From Bifidobacterium castoris (GTDB taxonomy: Bacteria > Actinomycetota > Actinomycetes > Actinomycetales > Bifidobacteriaceae), in assembly GCF_003952025.1 (NCBI RefSeq), contig NZ_QXGI01000009.1, positions 1-64,000 on the forward strand: a stretch of 64,000 nt of DNA. Reading direction: 5' to 3'. This document shows positions 1-8,823 of the stretch, in pieces. The notes beneath the pieces were generated by a model. It saw only the letters and a list, made by a program, of their open reading frames with translations, did no database searches and was not told where the DNA came from. Position 1 is the first letter of the stretch. Every line of letters starts with the position of its first letter. A program made the translations under genes and the position numbers.

Positions 1-3000
1 AAACGACCATCCGAATACCCATTCGTGACACCCACAGCCGCCAGCCACTCGATCTCATCATGGAACGCCACACCAGCCGGCACATCCGAGAACCGATCAG
101 ACGACGAACCGTTCTTCGACACCGTCAGCACAATCGAGGAATGCTTGTCGCCGGCCGTAGCCGTGATGACGGCCATGCCTTCGGCCTTCGCCGTGACCTT
201 GCCATTGCCATCAACCGTCGCAACCGCCGTATCCGACGAATCCCACGTCACGGCACCGATCTGGGCGTTGGCAGGCGTCGCCGTCACCGACAACTGCACC
301 GAGTTGTTCTGTGCCAGCGTCAGCTTGTTGCTCGACACGCCGGAGCCAGTGATCTGGATCGACTGCAGCGCCGGGCCGGCGTCCTCGACCGTCACGATGA
401 TGGAGGCGGACTTACCGCCGACGGTCGCCATGATGACGGCCATGCCGACCTTGACGCCACGGACGGCGCCCGTCGAGGAGACGGTCGCGATCGAATCATC
501 GGAGGAGATCCACGTCACGTTCTGATCGGTGGCGTTCGACGGGGTGATGGCGGCGTTGAGGTTCAGGCCCGCGCCGACGTTGATCGACGCCTTGCCGTTC
601 GCCACACCGGTACCCGAAATCGCAACCGACTGCACCGGGATGTCGACGATCTCCGGGGTCACCGTCACGTTGACCGTCGTCGACTTGCCGCCAGCCGTCG
701 CCGTGATCGTCGCCGTGCCGGCCTTGACCGCCGTCACGTTACCCGAGGCATCCACCGTCGCCACCGACGCATCCGACGACTTCCACGAGACCGCACGATC
801 CGTCGCGTTCGCCGGAGCCACCGTCGCCGACAGCTGCTTCGATGCACCCTCCTTGAGCTCGAAGTCGCCGCCCGCAATCGACACCGACGTGACGGGGACC
901 ACGGTCACGCACGGAGCGACCGAGCCGATCGTACCGTTCTCAACGACGATGTTCGCGCCGCTGGCCTTGTAGTTCTTCTCGCCGTTGTTGTCCCAAGTGC
1001 CCGAGCCGTTGGTGAACACGAACTCGACCTCGTCGCCTTCGGTGCCGGCGATCGTGTACTTGACGTAGCCGTCGCAGGCCGCCTCCATCTTGACGCCCGG
1101 AACGGTCGTCCAGGTGCCGGCCGCGCCGCCCTTGTTCACACGGTAGTGCAGATAGGTGGAGTTCGCGCCGAACTTGGAGGCCGGATAGTAGACGGTCGTG
1201 TCGTGGACGACCGGCGCCTCACCGGTGACGTTGACGGTCACGGTGTCCGACTTGCCGCCGACGGAGGCGGTGATCGTCGCTGTGCCCTTGGCGACGCCCT
1301 GCACGACGCCGTTCTTGACGACGGCGACGCGCTCGTCCGACGAGGTCCACTGGACCGGCTTGCCGGCGGCCGCGGCCGGTGCCACGGTGGCGGTCAGCTG
1401 AGCGGTGCCCCCGTCGGCGAGGTCGATGTTGACCGTGCCCGCCGGGCTGATCGTGACGGAGTCAACGGTCACGGCGAGGCAGGAGGCTTCCTCCCACTTG
1501 CCGCTCGTGACGTTGCCGTCCCAGACGTAGGAGCCGTCGATGAGCAGGCCCGCGGCGTCCACATGGTCGTCCGGATCGGTGACCGCGGAGTCAGCGGGGA
1601 ACTTGTTGCCCGGGATCTCGCCGGCACCGCCGTTGTTGAAGATGACGCGGATCGGATCGTCACCGGCCTTGTCGATGATGTCCTCCGGAATCTCGTAGAC
1701 CTGATCGGCGGTGCCGTCGCAGGCGCCGGATTCGGCCGTCATCAGCACGCCGGGCCAAGCGGCGTTCTCGATGACGGAGCCCGCAGCGGCGTTGTTGTCC
1801 ACATACACATAGGCGTAGATCTTGTCCCATGCCACCGGCTTCTTCGCGTAAGCCGTGTAGGAGACGACCGCGTTCGGATCCTTCTTCGTGAAGGTCTCGG
1901 TCACGGTCAGCGACTTGCCGTCCTGATCAGTACCGGTCAGCGTGACGGTGATCTGCGTGTTCACAGGGCTCTTCGCACCGATCGTGATCGTCTGGCCGTC
2001 GGTGAACGAGCCGGCGTCGCCTTCGGTGGTGCTGTAGCGCGCGTTGTTGACGTTGCGCGCGGTGAGCGTCACCTGCGTCGTGTCGGTCTTGAAGGACTTC
2101 GCGCCGGTCGCGGCGAGCGAGGCGCGCGGCGTGTTCGACGCGTTGTAGAATACGTGGATCTTGCCGCTGTTGACCGAACCGGAGGTGATCTTCTTGCCGG
2201 AGACGGTGAGCTTGTTACCATACACCTGATCGACGTATTCGCCGTCGTCAAGCATCGTGTCCATACCGGCGAGGTTCTTGTCGCCGTCCATGTTCACGAC
2301 GGTCACGCCGTCATTGTTGCTGTTGCCGTCGGTCTTGTAACGCTCGATCATCAGGCAGTTGTTGTTGCCGTTGCAGTTGCGCAGATATTCGGCGTTGCCT
2401 TCCATCGCATTGCGGAACTTGTTGACCGCGACGACCTCGGGATGCTTCCACTCGTCATCGCCAGCATCGCCAAGCGACGAGATCTCTGCGAATCGGGGAT
2501 TGTTGCCGCCCGAACCCTGCGGACGGTTGAAGAACAGCGGCGCGCCGCCGGCACGGGAGGCGACGATGCCCCAGCCCATGCGGATCTGCCATGCCGTCAA
2601 CTGGGACGAATACTCGTTCGTGTTCGCATAGGTGTCATGCGATTCGACCCATGTGACGAGCTGGTTGTCGTTCACACCGGTGCCCTGCAGGCTGCCGAGA
2701 CGACCGGAGTTGATGTTCTTGTCCTGCAGTGCGGCACGGATCGTGTTGCCATAGTTGGACGCCGTGTTGCCGCCGCCGTTCGTCGAATACTTGTCGAACA
2801 GGGCCGGATACGCCGGGGCGTTCAGGCCCTGATCGCCCTGCAGGACCTCGCCGTACTGGTACTGCGCGCCATTCGGCAGGATCGTGTCATAATACGGCGA
2901 ATACTGCGCGAATTCATTCGGGAGCTCGATGTGCTTCGCCGCATCATAACGGAAACCATCCACACCATCCGCGACCGCACGCGTCAGATAGTCCTTCATG

Positions 3001-3734
3001 CGATCGGCGACGGTCTGGCTCTGGGTGTTCAGATCGAGCAGGCTGAGCAGATGGCACTGCGTGACCTGCCAACGGTTGTCGTAATTGATTGCATCGCCAC
3101 GAATGCTGTACTCATCGGAAGCGCCGCAAATACCCCAATCAGGATGGAAGTTGTTGGAATCCTTCCAGCTGGATTCAACCGCGTTCCAGTCGGCGGTGAA
3201 GTGGTTGATGACGGCGTCGGCAATGATGCGAATGCCGTGCTTGTGAGCCTCTTCGGTCATCGCCTTGATCTCGGCCTCGGTGCCAATGACCTTGTTGCCG
3301 ATGCCGGTGCCGGACGGCTGGTACACGTAATACCAGTTCTCAGTGAACACGCCGCCATGTTCCGGCCCCTTGATTGTACTCATCGGCACCGTCTGGATCG
3401 AGGTGTAGCCGGCGTTCGCGATCTCCTCCATATGAGCCTTGATCGTATTCGCCGACCACATCCACGCATGCAGGATCGCGCCGTAATCCATCTCCTTGGA
3501 CAGGCCGTAGGATTCGCGGGCCGCTTCGAACTGCGCGTTGCCGAGCGTGCGATCGTAGCTCGTCGTCGGCGCGTTCGCCGCGGACGCCGCCGGAGCGGTG
3601 ACCATGCCGAGGGCCATGCCGCCGGCGAGCGTCGCGAGCGCCGAGACGCTGGCCACCGCCTTGGCGATGAGGCCGCGCCCTCCCGAGCGCTTGGTCTTCC
3701 CGAGCTGCTGCCCGGTCTCAGACAGAGGAACCAT
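1..3734 (-). CDS. Modular extracellular alpha-amylase (GH13, subfamily 28 type), C-terminus beyond window
   Basis: Secreted alpha-amylase that should cleave alpha-1,4 bonds in starch outside the cell; 1244 codons are visible and the frame runs off base 1. A signal peptide covers about residues 1-53 (ends ASAAN). The GH13 catalytic part (about 57-500) carries DAVINH (173-178), DGFRYDAAKH with nucleophile D264, YGEVLQG with acid E296 and TWVESHDTY with D367, the pattern of Bacillus AmyE-like enzymes. Then follow a CBM26-like starch module (about 625-750), a BIG2 domain (755-836), a CBM25-like module (846-945), three more BIG2 domains (948-1026, 1034-1116, 1123-1205) and the start of an SLH-type repeat (FSDVPAGVAFHDEIEWLAA). 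I infer starch-granule binding through the CBMs and cell-surface retention through the SLH part. The start is set by AAAGGAGA seven to nine bases upstream. A CBM74 or further SLH repeats could lie beyond the edge. Confidence 0.93.
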   Translation of the reverse strand, partial: MVPLSETGQQLGKTKRSGGRGLIAKAVASVSALATLAGGMALGMVTAPAASAANAPTTSYDRTLGNAQFEAARESYGLSKEMDYGAILHAWMWSANTIKAHMEEIANAGYTSIQTVPMSTIKGPEHGGVFTENWYYVYQPSGTGIGNKVIGTEAEIKAMTEEAHKHGIRIIADAVINHFTADWNAVESSWKDSNNFHPDWGICGASDEYSIRGDAINYDNRWQVTQCHLLSLLDLNTQSQTVADRMKDYLTRAVADGVDGFRYDAAKHIELPNEFAQYSPYYDTILPNGAQYQYGEVLQGDQGLNAPAYPALFDKYSTNGGGNTASNYGNTIRAALQDKNINSGRLGSLQGTGVNDNQLVTWVESHDTYANTNEYSSQLTAWQIRMGWGIVASRAGGAPLFFNRPQGSGGNNPRFAEISSLGDAGDDEWKHPEVVAVNKFRNAMEGNAEYLRNCNGNNNCLMIERYKTDGNSNNDGVTVVNMDGDKNLAGMDTMLDDGEYVDQVYGNKLTVSGKKITSGSVNSGKIHVFYNASNTPRASLAATGAKSFKTDTTQVTLTARNVNNARYSTTEGDAGSFTDGQTITIGAKSPVNTQITVTLTGTDQDGKSLTVTETFTKKDPNAVVSYTAYAKKPVAWDKIYAYVYVDNNAAAGSVIENAAWPGVLMTAESGACDGTADQVYEIPEDIIDKAGDDPIRVIFNNGGAGEIPGNKFPADSAVTDPDDHVDAAGLLIDGSYVWDGNVTSGKWEEASCLAVTVDSVTISPAGTVNIDLADGGTAQLTATVAPAAAAGKPVQWTSSDERVAVVKNGVVQGVAKGTATITASVGGKSDTVTVNVTGEAPVVHDTTVYYPASKFGANSTYLHYRVNKGGAAGTWTTVPGVKMEAACDGYVKYTIAGTEGDEVEFVFTNGSGTWDNNGEKNYKASGANIVVENGTIGSVAPCVTVVPVTSVSIAGGDFELKEGASKQLSATVAPANATDRAVSWKSSDASVATVDASGNVTAVKAGTATITATAGGKSTTVNVTVTPEIVDIPVQSVAISGTGVANGKASINVGAGLNLNAAITPSNATDQNVTWISSDDSIATVSSTGAVRGVKVGMAVIMATVGGKSASIIVTVEDAGPALQSIQITGSGVSSNKLTLAQNNSVQLSVTATPANAQIGAVTWDSSDTAVATVDGNGKVTAKAEGMAVITATAGDKHSSIVLTVSKNGSSSDRFSDVPAGVAFHDEIEWLAAVGVTNGYSDGR

Positions 3735-3790
3735 ACCACTGTCTCCTTTTCTTCTCTAGAATAAGGTGCTTTCTTTCCTTATGACCACCC

Positions 3791-3898
3791 GTTCGCATAG
3801 CCGGATGGCACTGCACATGTCTGTCCGCCGCGAACATAAGGCATGTTCTCTGAGCGAACAGACACTTCAGTCGGCACAATCATTGTGCAACCGTTCGC
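3791..3898. promoter_or_regulatory. Operator-like palindromes in the amylase leader
   Basis: GCACAATCATTGTGC (3874-3888) is a perfect 15-base palindrome just downstream of the predicted start. GCGAAC at 3830 and 3854 and GTTCGC at 3791 and 3893 form further inverted pairs, and TGTTC/GAACA arms flank the 3854 site. The position over and behind the transcription start suits a LacI-type repressor. The regulator itself is not identified. The rest of the 424-base gap holds only the promoter and the terminator described separately. Confidence 0.4.
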
Positions 3899-3907
3899 AT
3901 GCCGTCT

Positions 3908-3936
3908 ATTATATGCAAAAACTTCCGCAGAACCAA
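3908..3936 (-). promoter_or_regulatory. Predicted amylase promoter
   Basis: On the minus strand TTGGTT (3931-3936) is followed after exactly 17 bases by a perfect TATAAT (3908-3913). It predicts a start near 3900 and a leader of about 165 nt before the amylase ATG. Confidence 0.6.
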
Positions 3937-4090
3937 CACGATGCTTTCATATAGCAAACGCTGTCATCTGCATATTGAACGATACCATTCGACATATGCG
4001 GTTGATTCGCCCATCCCCCAACGACTTAACCGATTAAGTTCCCGGGCACAGCCGCCCCGCTACGGCAATGCGGAAACACGTCCCTCCGAC

Positions 4091-4140
4091 ACGCCGAAGG
4101 CGTCGGCGGCATATCACTCTGCCGCCGACGCCTTCGGTGT
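4091..4140 (-). terminator. Hairpin terminator after the DUF4012 gene
   Basis: Arms 4091-4111 and 4120-4140 pair over 21 bases with one G-T wobble and an 8-base loop, 18 bases after the stop of the upstream minus-strand gene. There is no clear T-run. Confidence 0.7.
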
Positions 4141-4158
4141 CCCGTCCGTCGGAATCGT

Positions 4159-5991
4159 TTACTTCGCCTCGCATTTCGGCGCGAGATAGGTGACGCCGTC
4201 GTCGGCCCAGCCCATCGGCGTCTGGTCGATTGTCAGCGGCGCCGTCGCCTTCTTCGAGACGCGCACATCGAAGGTGTAGGTTGCGAGCTGCCCCGGATTG
4301 ATCTGCACGTAGGCCTGATAGGCCTTGACGCCGTCGATCGTCGTCTCCTGTGCGGCGTCGACCTTGCCGCCGAGCTGCATCAGATTGGTGATCGAGCCGC
4401 CTTCGGGCGCGTAGAACAGGATCTTCTCCATCGCCTTGCCGGTGTTGGCCTTGTTGTTGCCGGTGATGTACATCGGCAATGTCTTCGCCTCGTCCTCGGT
4501 CATCGTGTTGCGGATCGTGAACTCCACATGGTAAAGGTCGCCGTCATCGCAGTTCACCCGCTGGATCTTCGCCTCGCGCTTGATGTACCAGCCCATCTTC
4601 GACGGGTTCTGCTCGGTCAGGTAGATGCCGACGGACGGGTCAGTCTCGCTGTTCGGGGTCTGGCCGGTGAATCCTGCGGCGACGATGTCCTGCTCGATCT
4701 GCTCGTCGAAGGCGTACATCGTGAAATGGCGTCCTTTCGCCATCGTGCCCATCATCTCGCCGGTCCGGTACAGCTTGCCGATGCTCATATCGGAGAACAT
4801 CGACTCCATCGCCTGGTTCGCGACGACGCCGAACAACGCATCGGTCTCGTTCTCCGGATACTTCTGGTAGACGGTGTTCATCAGGAACTCGGCGGTGTTG
4901 TCGCCGGTGAGCACGGTGCCGTCGGGCAGCGTCACGTCGCCGTTGATCGCGATGAGTTGCTGCAGGAACAGCGGATCGACCATGATGACGCCGTCGAGCG
5001 GCTGTTCCTTCCCCCACGGCGTGCGGTCCCAGATCGAACGCATCGCGACGGCCGAATCGGCGGTATTCGGGAACACGGCCAGATCGCGGATGTCGAAGGA
5101 CATATGCAGCGGTCCTTCCTGCGTGAACACGCGGTCCATGTCCTGCGAGTGGTCGCCGATGCCGTAGGACAGGTAATCGCCGTTCGAACGGAATTCGCCG
5201 ACATGGACGGTGCCGTCCGAGGTCGTCAGTTCACCGACCGAACCAATCAGACCGCCCGACGAACGCATTTCGGAGGGCGTCATCGCCATGACGGCGTAGG
5301 TGCGTGACTGGCCGTCGCCCAGCAACGCAGGCAGAACGCGAAACGCGTTCGACAACGCGTCGATGCGGTCGGCAAGGACGCTGAGTTTAGCAGCACCGTC
5401 GTCATAGGCGTTGCGGATCATGCCGATGTTTGGTTCCTTGAGATCGTCATAGGCGCTCACCTGCTCCTGGAACGATGCGTTCGCCTTGTCGAGCGGTTCG
5501 GACGCCGCGATGATCGGCTGCAGGTTGATGCCGTCGCCGCCATTGGCGATCTGCGCCTCGCTGAGCGTCTTCATGACGTCGACGAACTGCGGCATCGATT
5601 CCTGAACGATGCCGTCGATCGTCGTCGTCATGCCCTGGACGGTGGCGATGTCGTCGCCGACGAACGGCATCTTCGCGACGAAGTTCCATAGTCCCCCATG
5701 GGCGATGGCCGAGGCCTGCTTCGTCTCCTGCGCGATCTGCGGCAGCACATCGCCGGCGTCGGCGAGCTTGTCGGCGTCGGAGGAGGCGAGCTGCGACAGC
5801 ATCGAGACCGCCTTCGATTCGTGGGCTTGCACCTGCTTCGCCTGACGGAACAGCTGGAAGCCGACGACGCCGCACGCAACGAGCGCGAGCACGAGAACTG
5901 TCAGCACGCCGACGACCCATGGCCAAATCCTGCGACGCCGATGATGGTGATGATGGTGATGGCGGTGTGGCTGCGCGTGCGTGTGCGACAT
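4159..5991 (-). CDS. DUF4012 membrane-anchored envelope protein
   Basis: 610-residue protein with a His-rich cytoplasmic N-terminus (HRHHHHHHHRRRR, residues 10-22), one transmembrane segment (about 24-46) and a large outer part. The segments around MTPSEMRSSGGLIGSVGE and the downstream alpha/beta region resemble the DUF4012 family, often found near exopolysaccharide or polymer genes in actinobacteria. The biochemical role is not known. I chose the internal ATG at 5991 because AAGGAGCGCC precedes it; an earlier in-frame start at 6009 has no ribosome site. The neighbour 6064-7542 is an exopolysaccharide chain-length/kinase gene on the same strand, so a shared role in surface polymer attachment or export is plausible, but a terminator hairpin separates the two genes. 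Confidence 0.8.
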   Translation of the reverse strand: MSHTHAQPHRHHHHHHHRRRRIWPWVVGVLTVLVLALVACGVVGFQLFRQAKQVQAHESKAVSMLSQLASSDADKLADAGDVLPQIAQETKQASAIAHGGLWNFVAKMPFVGDDIATVQGMTTTIDGIVQESMPQFVDVMKTLSEAQIANGGDGINLQPIIAASEPLDKANASFQEQVSAYDDLKEPNIGMIRNAYDDGAAKLSVLADRIDALSNAFRVLPALLGDGQSRTYAVMAMTPSEMRSSGGLIGSVGELTTSDGTVHVGEFRSNGDYLSYGIGDHSQDMDRVFTQEGPLHMSFDIRDLAVFPNTADSAVAMRSIWDRTPWGKEQPLDGVIMVDPLFLQQLIAINGDVTLPDGTVLTGDNTAEFLMNTVYQKYPENETDALFGVVANQAMESMFSDMSIGKLYRTGEMMGTMAKGRHFTMYAFDEQIEQDIVAAGFTGQTPNSETDPSVGIYLTEQNPSKMGWYIKREAKIQRVNCDDGDLYHVEFTIRNTMTEDEAKTLPMYITGNNKANTGKAMEKILFYAPEGGSITNLMQLGGKVDAAQETTIDGVKAYQAYVQINPGQLATYTFDVRVSKKATAPLTIDQTPMGWADDGVTYLAPKCEAK

Positions 5992-6016
5992 GGCGCTCCT
6001 TAGGCCCAATGAAAAG

Positions 6017-6046
6017 CGCGGATTCCTTGAGGTTCAGGAATCCGCG
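6017..6046 (-). terminator. Hairpin terminator after the BY-kinase gene
   Basis: Perfect 11-base arms (6017-6027 and 6036-6046) with an 8-base loop, followed on the minus strand by CTTTTC. It lies 18 bases after the kinase stop. Confidence 0.75.
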
Positions 6047-6063
6047 GGACGAATCGGAATCGG

Positions 6064-7542
6064 TTACTTGAGCGAGAAGCGGCGCTTCTTGCGGTGGTCG
6101 GTGCTGCGGCTCGAATAGTAATAGTAATAGTTGGTGTGTTCGAGCGACTTCTTCGAGTCGCGCGCGCAGTTGAAGACGATGCCGGTCGTCGACAGGTCGA
6201 GCGTCGTGAGCTCCTCCGAGATGTCGCGCAGATCGCGCTTGAGCGTCTGGTCGCGGCGGCAGACCATGATCAGCGAGCCGCCACGGCGCACGAAGATGAC
6301 GGCGTCGTTCGCGACGACCATCGGCGCCGTATCGATGAGCACGTAATCGTACTGCTCCATCGCGTTGTTGAGCAGCTCCTCCATGATCGGCGAGTTGAGC
6401 AGCGTCGACGCGTTCGGCGGTTTCGGGCCGGCCGGCATGACATGCAGGTTCGGCTTCCAGTAGCGCTGTACGACGTCCTTGACCGAAGCCTGGCCGGACA
6501 GGACGTGGGTCAGGCCAGCCGAACCGTCAAGGTCGAGTTTCTTCGCGACCGACGGATGGCGCAGATCGGCGTCGATGAGCAGGACCTTCGCGCCGTTCTC
6601 GGCGAGCGCGGCGGCGACGTTGACCGACATCGTCGTCTTGCCTTCGCTCGCACCGGTCGACGTGACGACGATGAGACGGCAGTTCGTGCCGTCCACCGGC
6701 GCCATGAAGGTCAGGTTCGTGCGCACGCGGCGGAAGTCCTCGGCGACCGGGCTGCCCGGTTCGCTGACGACGGCCGGCTTCGTGCCCTTGAGCAGCTCCT
6801 CCTCGGGGATGCGGCCGATGATCGGCGCATCGAGGTATTCGCCGACCTCATCGTCGTCCTGCACGCGCTTGGACAGCACATCCTTGAGCAATGCGGCGAA
6901 GACGCCGAGAATCAGTCCGCCGACAATGCCGATGAGGATGTTGAGCTTCCATTTCGGCGAGCTCGGCGAGCTCGGCGCCGTAGCCGGCTGCACAATCGAA
7001 AGCTTGACCGACGAACGTGAACCGGATGCGTACAGCGTGTTCTCGACGACGGAGCTGAGCGACTTCGCGACGGCGTTCGCGATGTCGGCGGCACGTGCGG
7101 GGTCGCCGTCGGTCACCGTGATGTTGACGAATGCGGTATTGGCCGGATTGGTGACGCTGATCTCGCCCTTCAGCTGGCCGACCGACATCTGCAGTCCGAG
7201 GTCCTCGATGACCGGCTGCAGCACCGACTGCGTCGTCGTCAGCGCCGGATACGACTTGATCTGGCTCATGATGTACGAGCTGCCATTGTTCTGCTCGGAC
7301 GAGTTCGCAGTGCCGTCCGAAGCGTCGTTGTAGGTCGCGAACAGCTGGGACGTCGTCGAATACTTCACCGGGGACATCATCGTCATTCCGATCGCGGCAC
7401 CGAGCACGACGGCGAAGGTGACGATGATCGTGATGACGTGCTTGCGTATGATGCCGAACAGGCCGGACAGCGTCATGCCGTCGCTTTCCGGTTTCGCGGC
7501 GACGGCACCGGGTGCCTGCTGCTCGATAATGTTTTCAGCCAT
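6064..7542 (-). CDS. Polysaccharide chain-length regulator fused to BY-type tyrosine kinase
   Basis: 492 residues combining a Wzz/chain-length determinant domain and a cytoplasmic bacterial tyrosine kinase, as in actinobacterial capsule or exopolysaccharide systems. Two transmembrane segments flank the outer loop (about 35-55 and 182-203). The kinase part shows Walker A STGASEGKTT (about residue 300), Walker A' LLIDADLR and Walker B YVLIDTAP. Near the C-terminus is a tyrosine cluster (five Tyr, then SSRSTDHRKKRR), the usual autophosphorylation site. It likely controls polymer length and export at the membrane. It sits 125 bases after thrB and has a weak candidate promoter in that gap (TTGCGT, 17 bases, ATAAAG on the minus strand). 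The glycosyltransferase genes it would serve are not in the window. Confidence 0.88.
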   Translation of the reverse strand: MAENIIEQQAPGAVAAKPESDGMTLSGLFGIIRKHVITIIVTFAVVLGAAIGMTMMSPVKYSTTSQLFATYNDASDGTANSSEQNNGSSYIMSQIKSYPALTTTQSVLQPVIEDLGLQMSVGQLKGEISVTNPANTAFVNITVTDGDPARAADIANAVAKSLSSVVENTLYASGSRSSVKLSIVQPATAPSSPSSPKWKLNILIGIVGGLILGVFAALLKDVLSKRVQDDDEVGEYLDAPIIGRIPEEELLKGTKPAVVSEPGSPVAEDFRRVRTNLTFMAPVDGTNCRLIVVTSTGASEGKTTMSVNVAAALAENGAKVLLIDADLRHPSVAKKLDLDGSAGLTHVLSGQASVKDVVQRYWKPNLHVMPAGPKPPNASTLLNSPIMEELLNNAMEQYDYVLIDTAPMVVANDAVIFVRRGGSLIMVCRRDQTLKRDLRDISEELTTLDLSTTGIVFNCARDSKKSLEHTNYYYYYSSRSTDHRKKRRFSLK

Positions 7543-7667
7543 CTAGGTTTGTTCCCCTCTGAGAGGTGAGACCGTACCACACCGGGCGCCCCTCACGGCA
7601 CGGAACGCGGTCGTCGGCCTGTCTCGTAAAATCAGCTTCTTTATCGTATCTTTTGCGCTCGACGCAA

Positions 7668-8654
7668 TTACAGACGCGCCACCTGCACGCCGAGCGTGTC
7701 GACGCCTAGATGCAGGACGCGCCAATGGCCGGAGGCGAGTTCGTCGGCCGCCACAGCGTCGATCTCGCCGGCGGCGTCGCCCGCATGGAGCACGATCACG
7801 CAGGGGCCGGCGCCGGAGACCATCGCCGCATAGCCGTTCATGCGCAGCTTCGCGATGAGGTCGGCGGAAGGCCGCATCAACGGGCCGCGGTACTGCTGGT
7901 GCAGCCGGTCCTCGGTCGCATCCATCAGCAACGTGTCGGCGTCATGCGCGGCGGTGAGCGCGCCCGGGTTCATCGCGCCGATGAGCAGCGCCGCGCGGGA
8001 CACGTTGAACACGGCGTCCTTGAACGGCACGAGCGCCGGAAGCGCCTCGCGTGCCGCGCTCGTCGACAGTTCGAAATCGGGGATGAACACCGACGTCGTG
8101 ATCGTCGGGTCGACGATGTAGTTGACGGTGCGGTAACCGGCGTTGATGACGGCGCCGTTCTCGAGCGTGCGCCGCATACCGTCCTCGGTCCAGGACACGG
8201 TCATGCCACCGTAGACGGCGGGCGCCACGTTGTCCGGATGGCCTTCAAGCTCCGCGGCGAGCGCGAAGATCGCGTCACGGTCGAGTTCGCCCTCATGGCT
8301 GAACGCGTAGGCCGCGCTGATGCCGGCAACGATCGCCTCGGCCGACGAGCCCATGCCGCGCGCCTGCGGGATGTTGTTGTGCGCCTCGAGGATGAAGCCG
8401 GTCTTGCTCAGTCCGAATCGCGAGCATGCGCGGCGGAACGTGGAGACGACGAGATGGGATTCGTCACGCGGCAGCGTGTCCTCGCCTTCGCCGTCGATGA
8501 GCACCTGGGCCGCCATGTTGAGCGGATCGGAGCTCAGTGTGAACTCCAGTTCGTCGTGATAGTCCAGCGCGAGCCCCACGGTGTCGAAACCGGAGCCGAG
8601 ATTCGCGCTTGTCGCGGGCACACGGACGTGCACCTTACGCGTTACCGGATCCAT
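7668..8654 (-). CDS. thrB: Homoserine kinase
   Basis: 328-residue GHMP-family kinase that phosphorylates homoserine with ATP, the step before threonine synthase. Evidence: the N-terminal VRVPATSANLGSGFDTVGLA motif and the ATP-binding glycine-rich loop in PQARGMGSSAEAIVAG (about residues 93-108), followed by conserved GHPDNVAPAVYGG. Length is slightly above the usual 300-310. It is the last gene of the argS-lysA-hom-thrB block, but a hairpin lies between hom and thrB, so part of the transcription may start separately. Start ATG at 8654. Confidence 0.95.
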   Translation of the reverse strand: MDPVTRKVHVRVPATSANLGSGFDTVGLALDYHDELEFTLSSDPLNMAAQVLIDGEGEDTLPRDESHLVVSTFRRACSRFGLSKTGFILEAHNNIPQARGMGSSAEAIVAGISAAYAFSHEGELDRDAIFALAAELEGHPDNVAPAVYGGMTVSWTEDGMRRTLENGAVINAGYRTVNYIVDPTITTSVFIPDFELSTSAAREALPALVPFKDAVFNVSRAALLIGAMNPGALTAAHDADTLLMDATEDRLHQQYRGPLMRPSADLIAKLRMNGYAAMVSGAGPCVIVLHAGDAAGEIDAVAADELASGHWRVLHLGVDTLGVQVARL

Positions 8655-8763
8655 CGGATATGTCCTGCCTTACTTCGTCTCTCCAAGTCCGCCGCCACAT
8701 GCGACGCGCAGACCACCGCCCCGGCCAACGGCACGGACGGCAAACCATCGTTCATGATACACA

Positions 8764-8799
8764 GAAGGCTGGTCGCGTCCGTTGACGCGGCCAGCCTTC
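8764..8799 (-). terminator. Hairpin between hom and thrB
   Basis: 16-base arms (8764-8779, 8784-8799) with one G-T wobble and a 4-base loop, 24 bases after the hom stop. It would terminate or attenuate read-through from hom into thrB. Confidence 0.65.
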
Positions 8800-8823
8800 C
8801 ATTGTCTTAAGCCGGGCCGGGAA

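Noticed and set aside
3735-4158. Small open frames of 60-96 codons in the amylase upstream region
   Set aside because: No ribosome site, no recognisable protein, and they overlap the promoter, palindromes and terminator.
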